A DNA stretch of 32,042 bases from positions 1-32,042 of the forward strand of contig WION01000574.1 of assembly GCA_015039365.1 (NCBI GenBank), given 5' to 3'. The position numbers and the translations under genes are program-made. A model generated the notes under the pieces. The model was not told the origin of the DNA. It worked only from the letters and a program-made list of their open reading frames with translations, and did not search any database. This DNA is from Amanita rubescens. Taxonomy: Eukaryota; Basidiomycota; Agaricomycetes; Agaricales; Amanitaceae. Below, piece by piece: positions 9,035-20,228 of the stretch (position 1 is the first letter of the stretch; each line of letters begins with the position of its first letter).

Positions 9035-11385
9035 ATTCAAAAAGGCCGGCTTTCTGAAATGCGAAGTATACAAGCGTGACACGGTTTAAGGAGACCAGCT
9101 CTTGGGGAAGAAGATTCCGCTTTCAATGACAGCTTTTATACCGGGAACCCGCTGCCCATGGCAGGGTCGCTCAACAGCTAGCGATAACCGTTTCACCTGC
9201 CAAATGTTGCATTGCTCTGCAACCGGTGGGGTAGTTGTGCGGTGACAAACGCCAGCCCAAGAGTTCAATCAATAGATCACGTCAATGATGAATGAATTGG
9301 AATGTACGGTACATAAGTATAGTGGCTCATATAGAGTTCAGCAAAGAGCCACGCCCTGGAGTCCTCTCCGTTGCGTTAAGCATCTAACAAGACCATAAGC
9401 ATCATGAACAATATTGTCGTGCAGTGGGACAAAAATGCTCCTCACACCTATCCCGATGTGTCCACCTGCTGAGCTCATATTGAAGATATGGTCACGGTTG
9501 GACGTTTGGACCCTGGACAGCATCTGATCTCAGCGGTGGCAGGCAATCTCAGGTAGAAACACGTTAGGTTAGCATAAGCACAGGATGGAGAAGCGCTGCT
9601 ATTGGCAAGATTTTGACGAACTTTATCTGAACATGTTCCCCCCGGAACCCGAAATATGCTCTGACAGGAATTCTTGACAAGAATTTATTTGCGCCAATTG
9701 AGGTACTAGTTTGGCTATTGGCAGTTTGACCTCCGCACCCTGGGACTGTGCATTGAACGTGAGTCAACTTGACGGTGACTGACTGTACAACTTTCCGCCT
9801 CATCATTATGGGGTGAGAAAATATGCCATGAGCATCCGACTTCGAACATGTGAGGTACGTGGCATGAGGTGATCGAAAAGCTTGCGCGCGCTTAGAAGGC
9901 TGCGTTACAATCGTTTCCAGGTACTCTTCCGAGTCCACTAACACAGGTTAGGCTTAAACGAGAGAAAACGGGTGAGCGATCGCACCTGGGTGGTGCAGAT
10001 TTCAAAATCGGCAGATCTGGTTTACGAGCCGAACATGTCGCATGTAAGTATTCATCTTCTGAGGGCTAAGCTGGTCTTTACGGAATCTCCATTCGCCTGA
10101 TGCTGCGAGAGTGGCGAGTTTGAATATGATGCCCAACGTGACGTGTGATGTGACTTATCATTGTCAGTGGCAAAAACGGCGCCTGCTGAAAATTCAACGA
10201 GATCTACGTTTGGTTCTTCAGCATGTTTATCACATTAGAATTAATTCAAGATGAAATAGAAACAAGACTTGCAACGACACTGAAGGTGGAAGCTTGAGGT
10301 AAGCATAATTTTTACGTCTTCTCTGCCCGAGAAACCCGAGAAGCCCGAGAAACCTTTACAATCCGATGCTCATTCATTGACGTGGGCTCATGTCGGCTAT
10401 GTCAGCGCATTGTTTCCACCACCGCCCAATTGAACTAAGAATATGGAATATACACGTAAAACCCGAATAATATATTGCGGGCAGCGGTCTCACGGAGGGG
10501 ACCTTTGGTAGTACAAAAGCCTCCGTTCTCACTGATCCTTCCACACTGATGGCTTCTGCCAGTGATGGTTCTTCTTGAAAAGAATCAACAAATTAGTAAT
10601 TCCAGCTGGCGTCACACAATACAGAGGACACTTAAATCGACAGTATTAAAACGAACAGTCTGGAACACAACGCGAGTCTACGGTCTACCTACGATTCAAC
10701 TTTCAGATGACGGAAGCGCTAGCGCTCGTTCACAAGAGTTCGTGGCGGGCAATGCAGCGGTCTACGAGAGTGTCGACTCCATCTGAGGGGAGCAGACGTC
10801 GATGTTGCACCTCGAGTATTCGATGCGCACCCCAGCTAGTTCTTTTGGACAGCTCGACACGCCAACGAAGTCCACTTTGTCTTCTATCAATACTGGTGAC
10901 AACGTCGCAACCGCTTTGACACGGCAACCTAGGTACATCAATGTTTCCATACTAGCTACTCCGGCGTAAGAGTACGAGTGCGAGACTAATGCCGTTGAAT
11001 AACATCTCTCGCAATATTGAATTCTCCTCTCTTCGACTCGAACTTTCTACACCCCTGCACTGAGTTTCCTGGTTCGACGACCCCTTCTCGTCACAGCGCA
11101 CTAAGTCCAACCTCTTCAGTTTTCTCGCGAAAACCTCCCCTGATGCTGCGCAAGGGCAACTTTAGGCGCAGGTGAGTCCATTCCTTACTAGATCCTCGGT
11201 TGCTGACAGCATCATGCAAGGCGCAATCATTTGACAACGATAGGACTCTCGACAAGTCCTTTATCGGTTTCAAGTGATCCGGTAGCCAACCTGGACGTTG
11301 AAGTTCAATAGAGTCATTGCAATAGTCTCTCTGGCGCGTTCAGGCTTACATAACATCAAGCCAGCACCACGGTCCACGAGAGACT
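9035..11385. other. Long gene-poor stretch
   Basis: I find no convincing gene on either strand. Open frames such as 9564-9944 (minus), 10562-10786 (plus) and 10707-10919 (plus) are short and show no domain, signal peptide or intron support. A small imperfect tandem of CCCGAGAA units lies at about 10326-10350. The region ends at the foldback element at 11386. Confidence 0.5.
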
Positions 11386-11675
11386 CAGACTCCTACCCAG
11401 TCCCTCGGTGCTGCGCTTGACGAGCTTAAGTAAGCGTTAACGCACCGGAGGGACTGGCTTTTAACACATGTAAACAAAACGCTCGGCACGACGTGACGTG
11501 ACCTCGTCGCTTAACTAATGCTGAAATATTCTTCCTCGACTTTAAGTATCCTCTACATGCATTGTCAAAGGACTTGAGTAAATCACATATTGTTATTCCC
11601 CTACATTGCCTGGTTTTTGGGCTGGGGGGGCAAGATTGTCCTATATGTAATACATTTGAATACATAATTTAATTG

Positions 11676-11748
11676 CCTCTGTGGCTGAGTGGTTAAACTC
11701 TCAATTATTTTTGTATGGTTGAGGGTTCAATTCCGGCACCAACCACAT
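11676..11748 (+). other. tRNA-like (SINE-head) segment with pol III A and B boxes
   Basis: TGGCTGAGTGGTTAA matches the A-box consensus and GGGTTCAATTCC the B-box consensus, at tRNA-like spacing. The 7-nt ends do not pair and the T stem has mismatches, so it is not a functional tRNA gene. A SINE head or tRNA-derived repeat fits better. It faces the second such segment at 11850-11922. Confidence 0.45.
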
Positions 11749-11849
11749 TTTTTCTATGAGACAGATAGCCACTATGTGCTATGCGTAGATGCAAATAAAA
11801 TGCCACAGAGACTTATGGTGGCTAATGCTGAAGGCATAAAAAGGTGAGC

Positions 11850-11922
11850 CTGCCCGGATTTGAACCCCAAGCCATGCAAAAACAGACCATCATAACAACC
11901 ATTCAGCCAAACAGCCAATTGT
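11850..11922 (-). other. Second tRNA-like (SINE-head) segment, opposite strand
   Basis: On the minus strand TGGCTGAATGGTTG (A box) is followed by GGGTTCAAATCCGGGC (a perfect B box). Acceptor and T stems are degenerate. Together with the plus-strand segment it makes a convergent pair inside the inverted-repeat element. Confidence 0.45.
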
Positions 11923-12700
11923 AACTGTACATCACAGGTTTCATATATAGACGAATCTCACACTGACCAGCTTTAACTAGACGAGCATGGAAGCAACAAC
12001 ATTCCTAACCTCATCACAATTATACATCACTACTAAGCTGTATGGAGCGTACACGAATGCAAAGATAAGACAAATGAATGTGATCGACGTGTGACACTCG
12101 GCATTGCAGACCTTTTGTTTACATGTGTTAAAAGCCAGTCCCTCCGGTGCGTTAACGCTTACTTAAGCTCGTCAAGCGCAGCACCGAGGGACTGGGTAGG
12201 AGTCTGCGAGAGACTCAGATACTGGGTAGGAGTCTGCCTCCAGGACCGACTTCTCCTCCATGACCGACTTATCCAGGACCTCCAAGGGTCCCACTCCGAA
12301 CTTGCTCGCAACATGGTGTCCCGCTCCGAATTCGACGAGTTGAAAAAGGAACTTGCGGTGTCGCAACTTGGTCGGAACATGGGGTCCCACTCTGAACTCG
12401 ACGAGTTGAAAAAAAGGGTCAAGCCTCCTTGGTCTCTTACGACGACCATCAGTTTATCTTTCGACGCATAGTGACCAGTGCGTCTTTGGTTTGCTGGCTA
12501 ATTGAGGGCTTACTAAGCCCACTTCCTTCGCTACTTGTTGCTACCAGTTCCTTGCGGAACTGTCCTTTTGCCGTCCTCGTTGCTACACGTGGCACCTCGA
12601 CCACTCCTCAAGCTCTTTCTGAGCTTTGCCTAGCTTGCTTTAAAGCGTTCCTATCGACACCTACGCCCCCGGGCGTTCTCTACTCCCCCTCGGCTCACTC

Positions 12701-13441
12701 ATGGGCCGAAACAGAAAGAAACGAAAAGGCACGGCGGTTTCGCCCTCTGCCCACGGTTCGCACCACGAGGACCGCATGACATGTGCCACTTGTGGAGATG
12801 TTATGCCGGAGTCACGACTCGTCATCATCGAATCATACAATGTCAAGTTCCCCAACACGGGTCCAAACTCTGACAAAAATCACGCCTTCCTAAACTTCAC
12901 ACTCACCGAATTCGCTGAGACTACCGACATCCTAGTCACCCTGAATACACCTTGGCGTCGTTCTCAATACGACGACATACACGGCAACCCTCGCTACCTC
13001 ACAGTCTCCCATCCGAGCTGGGTTAGGATAGCCCCCACGTTAGCTTTAGCGGTCAAAGCAAAGACTGCCATTTGGATCAACCGACAACGACTCATGGGTA
13101 CGCATGAAGTCGTATGCACTCCGAAAATCCCAGATACCGACCACGTCAACGCCAGATTGACGGCCATTGACTCCACGGCTTGCCATAAATGCAAAACCAC
13201 TGACATCGACATCCCCGTCCAGGAGATATACGAAAACCATTCACGAGGAAGAGCCATGAAAGCCATGCTGTACGCATGGTCCGCCACCGCTTGCCATCAC
13301 TCGTCAAGTGTACGTGACCCCGAGGCCGACAGGTCTCATCATTATGAATATACAAACACAATGGACTCCGGCATATCGGTCAGCGATGATCTCGCCATCC
13401 TTGCCGGCAACGAAACCATCCCCCGCGGTACGACGCGTTGA
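12701..13441 (+). CDS. Unrecognised 246-aa protein with basic N-terminus and CxxC
   Basis: ATG 12701 opens a single uninterrupted frame to TGA 13441, long for this region. The N-terminus is strongly basic (MGRNRKKRKG, nuclear-localisation-like). A CATC pair follows near residue 27 and a C-H-K-C pair near residue 162, so metal binding is possible. There is no signal peptide or membrane segment. I do not recognise the family. At its 3' end another frame reads YDALKKELAE followed by a good donor GTAAGT (13460). The same L-K-K-E-L phrase occurs twice upstream at 12336 and 12396 (FDELKKELA, LDELKKR). The ORF may therefore be an internal part, in a shifted frame, of a longer coiled-coil gene from about 12150 to 13460, or an insertion in such a gene. 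Whether the ORF is expressed cannot be told. Confidence 0.4.
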   Translation: MGRNRKKRKGTAVSPSAHGSHHEDRMTCATCGDVMPESRLVIIESYNVKFPNTGPNSDKNHAFLNFTLTEFAETTDILVTLNTPWRRSQYDDIHGNPRYLTVSHPSWVRIAPTLALAVKAKTAIWINRQRLMGTHEVVCTPKIPDTDHVNARLTAIDSTACHKCKTTDIDIPVQEIYENHSRGRAMKAMLYAWSATACHHSSSVRDPEADRSHHYEYTNTMDSGISVSDDLAILAGNETIPRGTTR

Positions 13442-13643
13442 AAAAGGAACTTGCTGAAGTAAGTTATGTTTTACAATAATCCCTTCTCAGCTACTACTAA
13501 TACTATAATAGTTGGGGACAATTGTTGTGCACTTATTTTATCTACGCCGGCCGGCAGACAAAAATCGCCTTGGTATTGGGTTGTCAAGATTGATACATGT
13601 CCTAATATACATACATCGAATCAGAAAAGATTATAACTGGACA

Positions 13644-16600
13644 TCACTGTTCATCAAACTCTAGCAGCCTCTTAACGCCTTCTTCTGTGAACTCCGAAGC
13701 CCTAAGTGCGTCATTGCCTTCAACCCAGTTAAAACAATAGTCTCCCAGCTTCCAGACGGGCTTTAGGCTCTTTTCAGCATATATAGACTTTGAATCTTGC
13801 CGAAAGCGGTCAGTATCCAAGAGACACGAGATTTCCGCTTTATTAACATCTTTGTAGACGACGGACGAACAGCCCGTAGCAATGAACGCGTATCTTTGAT
13901 GCGTATCAAGTGCATCGGGCATTTGCCTGTTGCTAGAACTAATCCTGATGCTTTGTGGCGTCCCTGCTGGCACGCTTGACGCGGCTTTTTTCGTTTTGGA
14001 ATCATTCTGCGGAGCAAAGCTCTGTGTGATACCTAGGTTCATCACCAGCGAGACGTAGGCGCGGATCGGCCCTTGCTCAGGGAACAAGTTGATGTCCTTC
14101 GCATCGACGTTAAAGTCGTTCTCCTCCCCTTGCTTGATGTCATTCCTGATCTGGACAAGAATGGCAGACATGACACATTCATCGATCTTACCAGATCTCT
14201 GCAGCAAGATCGGAATGATGACATTGACCCCGCAGCATGAGCTTGGACAAATGATGGCCGCCGACCGGACGAATGTGGCCCACGCTATATCCGTCCAGGC
14301 CCAGTTTTGTTTGGGGCTGGTACGGTTGGTTGCCATAGTGATATAGTGCGTGAAGCGCACCACCGCACTTTGGAATGTTTTCCCAAATGTTTGTCCATTT
14401 CCAACATTATCGGGCTCGCTCTTCAGGATCATTTCCGCATGCTTCTCTGCAAATAACTCCTTGACAAAGGCCTCGACGGAACATCCGGCACTGAAATTAA
14501 GCCGATCTGATGCGGACTCCTTGGCAATAGCGTGGCGATATGCGTCAGACATGATGGAACGGGCTACCGTCTTCCCCATATGCTCTTTGGATAACAATTG
14601 GCTGTAGTGAATAAGCGTTTTAGTAACGACGTGGAAAGGGGAGTATTGGCGTTCCCATTCGTGGAGTATCTGGTTAGCTGCTTCAGCTAAGATTGGTTCT
14701 GAAGGGTATCCGGAGCGCATATATTCTCTGTGTTTCGGTATGGCGAAGATGATACGCGCATGGCCCATAACTAGTTCATCATGGAGAGCACGGTTTCTTT
14801 CTTGAAGTGGTTCATAATCGAGTGTTATAGCGCTATCGATAACAGCTAATTTCCCTTCCCCCGTAGGGTTGTCTGTTCGATGGCTAAGAAGTAGCTTCAG
14901 CTTTGCCAGTCTTAGAGCCGCCTGCAGGTTGGTTTCGCTTATACTACCATCTTCACGTCTAGCTTTCTCAAGAAGTGTCCAATATCTGTTTAAACGTGTC
15001 ACGGCAATGAGATACTTGATATAAGCAAAGGGACTTACAATGGTCTGCCAAACCTTGCGAGGAAGTCAATAGATGTCGTTTCGTTCAGGGATAGCTGGCC
15101 CTTCGGTACCTTCTTAGGGTAACAGTCAAATGGAGTCTCGATGATGGGTACATTCAAGGAAGCGTTGGCGTAGGAAATTGTGTTACTGCTTTCAGTGGTG
15201 AGAAGCTTCGGAACCAGAGGCCTGGTGGATATGAAAATGAAGAACAAGGGAAATTCGTAACAAAGCGTTGCCACCCAGCAGAAAATATCAAAGAGGTTCT
15301 TGCTTGTTCCGTCCACTGGTGGGTCCTCTAACAATGTATGAGCTTCGTCGAAGTAGATAACCACTTCGACGGATATCTCGTCACCTACTATACTCTTGAC
15401 CTTCTCGATAAGACTCCTGAGCCTTTTCTCCGTGTCTTGGGCAAATTGCTGTATTGGGAGCACAGTAGTCTCCTCGCCAACAGATCTCTGTAAGTACCTC
15501 AGCTTTGAAAGATATGGAATTATTCGTCGTGTACGTACTATCAAATGAGCATTGTTAATGATATCGCTGTAGATGCGCCAGCGTTCCTTCTTCAAATGGC
15601 TCGACCACCAGTTGGCGAGACGATCCCGCGTATTTTTCTCTTCGCTGTCAAAATGTATTTTATTTTCATCGAGCTCCTTTTTCGCAACCTCGAAGATAGC
15701 ACCAAGGAATTTCACATAGTGCAATTTAATGTCAACTTCAGTCGCGCCGGCCATGGCCAGGAGGTAATTGCGGATGGATTGATCCGGGAAAGGAAATGCA
15801 CCTCCTGCGATACGTCAGAATCGACATCGACAAGAATGAGTAAATCCCAACCGGGGGTTTCCGCGTCGTCCCTTAAATTGAAAGGTATGGTAAAAACTAA
15901 CTTCCCAAGTTCATGTACCATTCGCGATTTGCCCGTTCCCGAGCTCTGCGTCACAGAGACCTGATTACTGTATGGCCTTGAAACATCTTTCATGTTGCAT
16001 ATATTGTCGAACAATAGTTGTGCATTGTTACCCTGGTATTCGATATTCCAAGCTTCCCAGACTTCTCCTGCGTATGAATGTTGTTAATTATGACAACCGT
16101 CAATCAAAGGTAGATATAGACGTACTTAAGAGGGGAAATGCGGACGGTAAGTCCAAGTAAAGTCCCGAAGGATACTTCTGCAATAACGCTCGACGTCGAT
16201 TTAATTGAAGTAATGGAAAGAGTACAGAACGACATACTCAACCGACGTACATGATAGTATTTACCGGTCTTGACAGCATCTTTGATTAGTGAATGTAGGG
16301 CTTGAAATAATGGCGTTCCATCGCCGGGTATTAGATCCTCTTGAAATCGCAAGTACTCCGGCGATCCTTCCGACAGTTTGAACAGGACAAAACGCACGAA
16401 TAGCGCAGGATCCAGCTGATCCAGCTGATCCATTTTCGAATGTTGTGTGATCGATCTCATATACCTGTCAGGTAGTCTATCGTTTCTGAATTCCAACTCG
16501 GTAAACTGAAGTATAGTAGCGGGTCGAGCGAGAACAGGATCGGTTCTGGTAGCCTTTGCTTTGCTTTTCTTCAGCAACTCTAAATGATGAGTTAGTTTAC

Positions 16601-16916
16601 AGAAGACTTGGCGTGGGGATGGCATACTAAGGCGACATAATTTGCCGTAGTCCTGAGTCTGCATGGCATCATCAATTAAAGAGCGCAAACTATCCTGAGC
16701 TGGTCCATATTCAAGTATGTCCGGGTTAAATTCCAGTTTATCAGGTAGTTGTTTGGCTATCGCTGCCAAAACGATTGTCGGTTCATAATGTGAGCGTAAA
16801 CCTTGGAACTTTTCGGTGAGTTGTTGATCTAGTTTATGGTCGTCTATGTCCGTCAGGTCAAAATACTGGAGTTCTGCCGGCTTGGAAGGAGCAGGAACGA
16901 CGTCAAATTCCGCCGT
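13644..16916 (-). CDS. CR-effector-like P-loop NTPase, downstream half of a tandem fused gene; own start codon lost
   Basis: Exons on the minus strand: the 3' part of the long exon (16916-16238), then 16067-15852, 15804-15539, 15502-15039 and 14985-13644. Two N-terminal ~90-residue modules (from LQYFDLTDIDDHKLDQ and ILQFTELEF) precede a P-loop NTPase. Its Walker A is QSSGTGKSR (15921-15950) and its Walker B is VVIYFDEAHTLL (about 15340-15375). The C-terminal domain begins WTLLEKARRE and contains GYPSEPILAEAANQ, ending at TAA/TGA 13644. The layout resembles the NTPase module of Crinkler/RHS-type effectors, common in agaricomycetes; that assignment is from memory. At the position equivalent to the upstream copy's ATG the codon is ACG (16916-16914), and the frame is open from the upstream copy, so it should be translated as one protein with it. 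A 48-nt in-frame segment with intron signals (from about 16612, GTATGC..TTTAG) and a 36-nt one (15538-15503) may or may not be spliced. Confidence 0.65.
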
Positions 16917-19900
16917 GATGGTGGTGAGGTGCCAATCAAGTTCCCAGACAGGCTTCAGCCTCTTGATGGCTTCGATAGATCCTTCATCCAGACGGCCGTG
17001 GTCAGTGAAAATATCATGTTTGTCTAAGAGACCACCAAATTTTTCCTCGTCAACATTCTTGTAGACGACAGCAGAACAGCCAGAAGCGATGACCTGGTAC
17101 CTTGGATGATCATCGGGCATATAGTGCCCTCGTTTAACACCAGATTGACAACTAGAGACCTTTTGCGGCGTAGGTGGCACAGAAATTAAGGCAGCTGTTC
17201 GTGATTTGGAATCGGTCGCAGGTACTCGCCTTGCGATACCCAGATCCATGACTAATGAGACATACGGGCGGATGGGATTGTTGCCGGGAAACAATTTGAC
17301 GTCTTTAGCGTCAAAAATAAATTCATTTGTCGTCCCTTCCTGGACCCGATGCTTGACCTGAACCAGAATAGCAGACATAACACCCTCGTCAATCTTATTG
17401 TCTCTCTGCAATAAGATCGGGATAATGAAATCGATTGTGGGTTGTGTAGTATGGCAGATGATGGCTACTGAGCGAACAAATGCTGCCCACGCTATGTTTG
17501 TCCAGGCCCAGTTTTTCTTGGGCCCGCCATGGATCGACATATTGATAAAGTGCGTGAAACGAACAGCCGCGTTTCTGAATGTCGTTCGAAATTCCTCTCC
17601 GTGTTGAACGTTATCAGGCTTGCTCGTGAGGATCATGTCAGCGAACTCTTCCGCAAACACCTCCTCGGTGAAGGCCTTGAGAGAACAACCGGCACTGAAA
17701 TTAAGCGGCCCTGACGCTGTCTCTTTTGCGACAGCGCGACGGTACGCGTTAGACATAATGGAACGCGCTATAGTCTCTTCGATGTGCCCCTTTGATAACA
17801 TGCCATTTTCATCGCATTTGGAAAGGGTGTCGATGCAAAAAGAGGGAGAGGTAGTTTCCCGTTCATAAAGTAGTCGATTAGCCGCTTCGGCCAAGAGTGG
17901 CTCCGAAGGATACCCGGTACGCATGTATTCCCCATGTTTCGGGATTGCAAAGACGATACGTCCATGACTCGCAACCAATGGATCTTGTATAGCATGGCTC
18001 CAGATTCGAAGTGGTTCATAGTTGAGTGTGATAACGTTGTCAATAGCTGCCAATTCGGCGGCTTCACTAAGCTGTGCTGTTGAAGGGGAATGAAGAAGTT
18101 TCCCCTTTGCAAGTTCCATGATGGCGTCCAATTTGCATTTGCTTATGTCGCCACCATCTGCGGATGACTCAAGGATTGTCCAAAACCTGCTCAGGAGTGT
18201 CACTGCGATGGTAGTTTGATAGAATGAAGATAACTTACAACGGTCTGCCAAACCTTGCCATGAAGGGAATAGACGCCGTTTCGTCCATAGAAAGCTTTCC
18301 CTTACGTACTTTTTGAGGATGACAATCAAATGGCATCTCGTTTATGGGAGTATTCAAGCCAGCCTTACAGATGGAGATTGGTTCTGATGTAGACTTTGCT
18401 TTGACCACAGCAAAATGGGGCAAACTGGAATTCGTGGACAGAAAAATAAAAAAGACGGGAGAGTCGTAGCAGAACGTCGCCGCCCAGCATAAGTTGGCAT
18501 AAGAACTCAATCCTGGTCCTTTTGCTTCGTCCTCGGATTTCTCCGTTAATAATGTATGAGCTTCGTCGAAGTAGATGATTACTTCCACAACTTTCTCTTC
18601 ACCTATTATGCTCTTCACCTTTTTCCGAAATCTTTCAAGAAGCGGTTTCGTATGCTTCTGGTATTGTTCTATTGGGAGTGAATATGAGACGTGGCCGACA
18701 TGTTTCTGTTTGCTCCTCAGTTTCTGTATCTACAGATCAATTTTGCCGTGCACGTACTGTTTTCCGGGCTTCTGTAATAATTTGGGAGTAGATGCGAGTT
18801 CGTGCCTTAGTTAAATGGTTATACCACCACCTCGCAAGGCTATTCCGGTCATATCTATAGCTTCCACCGATATCGATTTTTTTTCAAGTTCAGCGTTAAT
18901 TACTTGGAATATAGCACCGAGAAACTTTATATAGTGCATTTTAGCATCAAAATCGGCCTTGCTAGGCACACTGAGCAGATGATCACGGATTCCGCGGTCC
19001 GGTGCAGGAAAGGCTCCCTCTGCAGGTCGATTAAAGTCAGCGTCCAACAAGAATGGGTGGAATCTTAACTTGTGGTCTCTTGGTCAAATCCTAAATTGAA
19101 AGGTATAGTAAAAACCAACTTTGCAAGTTCATCTACCATTCGCGATTTCCCCGTTCCTGAGCCCTGTATCACAGCAACTTGATTACTGTACTGATGTTGA
19201 TGATTTTTCATGTTGCATATATTGTTGAACAATAACTGTGGGTGGCTACCCTGATAGCGAGTCTCCCACGCATTCTGGACGTCGGCTGCGCGATAATGTT
19301 GTTAATAATGACGGCAGTCAAGGAACTTGGGATTCACGTACGTAAAAGAGGATAATTATAATTAGATGGCATGTCGCTTGTGTGAAGAAACCGCTTTTGC
19401 AAAAAACCTTGACAAGGATTTAACTTAAAATAAGGAGAAGGTAAATCCATTGAACGATTTACTTAGCCGACGTATTCGGTGATATCGCCCGGTTATGACA
19501 GCCGCCTGAACCCATAAATGTAATTCTCCAAATAGCGTTTCATCTTTCGGGATTAATGATCCACGGAATACCAAATGCTGAGGCAAATCGGCCGCCACTT
19601 GTAATAGAACGAGTCTAACAAGAGGCCGTGCGCCCATGCCGTCGAAGGTGAGATCATGTAACTCCTTCACTGTAATCTGGTCAAGTTTCGCGTCGTCTAT
19701 ACCTTCCAACTCGACAAATTGGAGTCCAGTACCGTCTGTGGGTGTGCCAAGGCTGACGGCCTCGAGCTTTTTCACGAGGATGTCTTCCTCGCCTACTTCT
19801 ATAGATTGCAAGCCGCTTCTCCGCAATAATCCTTAATGACGATTTAGCTTCACTGAAGTTGTTGTGACTCCAGTATGACATACGTACCTAGTCGACGTAA

Positions 19901-20167
19901 TTTACGGAAGTTCTTCGTCGCTGTGGCTTCAGCGATTAATGGGAGCAGGCTGTTGTAAGTTGGTCCTTCCTCAAGGATGCCTGGTTTAAATTCCAGTTTA
20001 TCAGGTAGCTGGCTGGCAATTTCTGCTAGGACTGTATCTGGACTAGACGTGGATCCCAGCCGTTCCACGAGTTCTTGATCAAGTTTATCATCGCTTATAC
20101 CCTCCAGCTCCAAAAAATGGAGTTTGGTATGCTTAGAATAAGTAGGATCAACGTCGATGTCTGTCAT
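16917..20167 (-). CDS. CR-effector-like P-loop NTPase, upstream half of a tandem fused gene
   Basis: ATG 20167 (context CACCATCATGA). Exons on the minus strand: 20167-19888, 19831-19463, 19285-19070, 19019-18758, 18723-18239, 18186 onward. Two N-terminal modules begin LHFLELEGISDDKLDQ and LQFVELEGIDDAKLDQ. The NTPase domain has QGSGTGKSR (19141-19167) and VIIYFDEAHTLL (about 18555-18590). The C-terminal domain starts FWTILESSAD and contains GYPSEPLLAEAANR. It lacks the last ~33 residues of the sister copy: after KPVWEL the frame runs straight into the sister's leader. Intron positions and phases match the sister copy (after RRL, ET, the WW helix, RPL). Total exon length for both halves is 5,849 nt, one short of a multiple of three. 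The missing base is in an A8 run (plus strand 18877-18884), where frame passes from ELEKK to SYRYDRN. One intron (18757-18724) is only 34 nt. Cellular role is not known; relatives are proposed conflict or effector proteins. Confidence 0.65.
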
Positions 20168-20228
20168 GATGGTGGCGATCTGTTAAAAGGCGACGCCACT
20201 GAGCGTACCGTTATTTAAGGCCATCGTG

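Larger units (their letters stand above)
11386..12206. mobile_element. Foldback element: perfect 94-bp inverted repeat around a ~633-bp core
   Basis: Bases 11386-11479 are the exact reverse complement of 12113-12206, by base-by-base reading. Beyond each arm the identity drops. On the outer side of the right arm, AGACTCAGATACTGGGTAGGAGTCTGC partly repeats the arm end. The core holds two tRNA-like, inward-facing segments and no protein-coding sequence. A perfect inverted repeat this long implies recent origin or gene conversion. No target duplication was identified. A transcript crossing it would form a long hairpin. It could be a foldback-type MITE or an inverted duplication of a gene end, since the right arm is read through by the open frame 12091-12471. 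Confidence 0.65.

Noticed and set aside
10326..10350. Minisatellite of CCCGAGAA units
   Set aside because: Only about three imperfect units, too short to report as a repeat feature.
11676..11922. Two tRNA genes on opposite strands
   Set aside because: A and B boxes are good, but the acceptor stems do not pair and the T stems have mismatches. Tail sequence is AT-rich. A tRNA-derived repeat explains it better.
12091..12471. A 126-aa plus-strand gene
   Set aside because: Its first part is the right arm of the perfect inverted repeat and its start is inside the foldback core. Only the DELKKEL phrases look protein-like, so I report them as a finding.
15545..15964. Plus-strand ORF of 139 codons
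   Set aside because: It is fully antisense to NTPase exons whose frame, Walker motifs and introns are clear.
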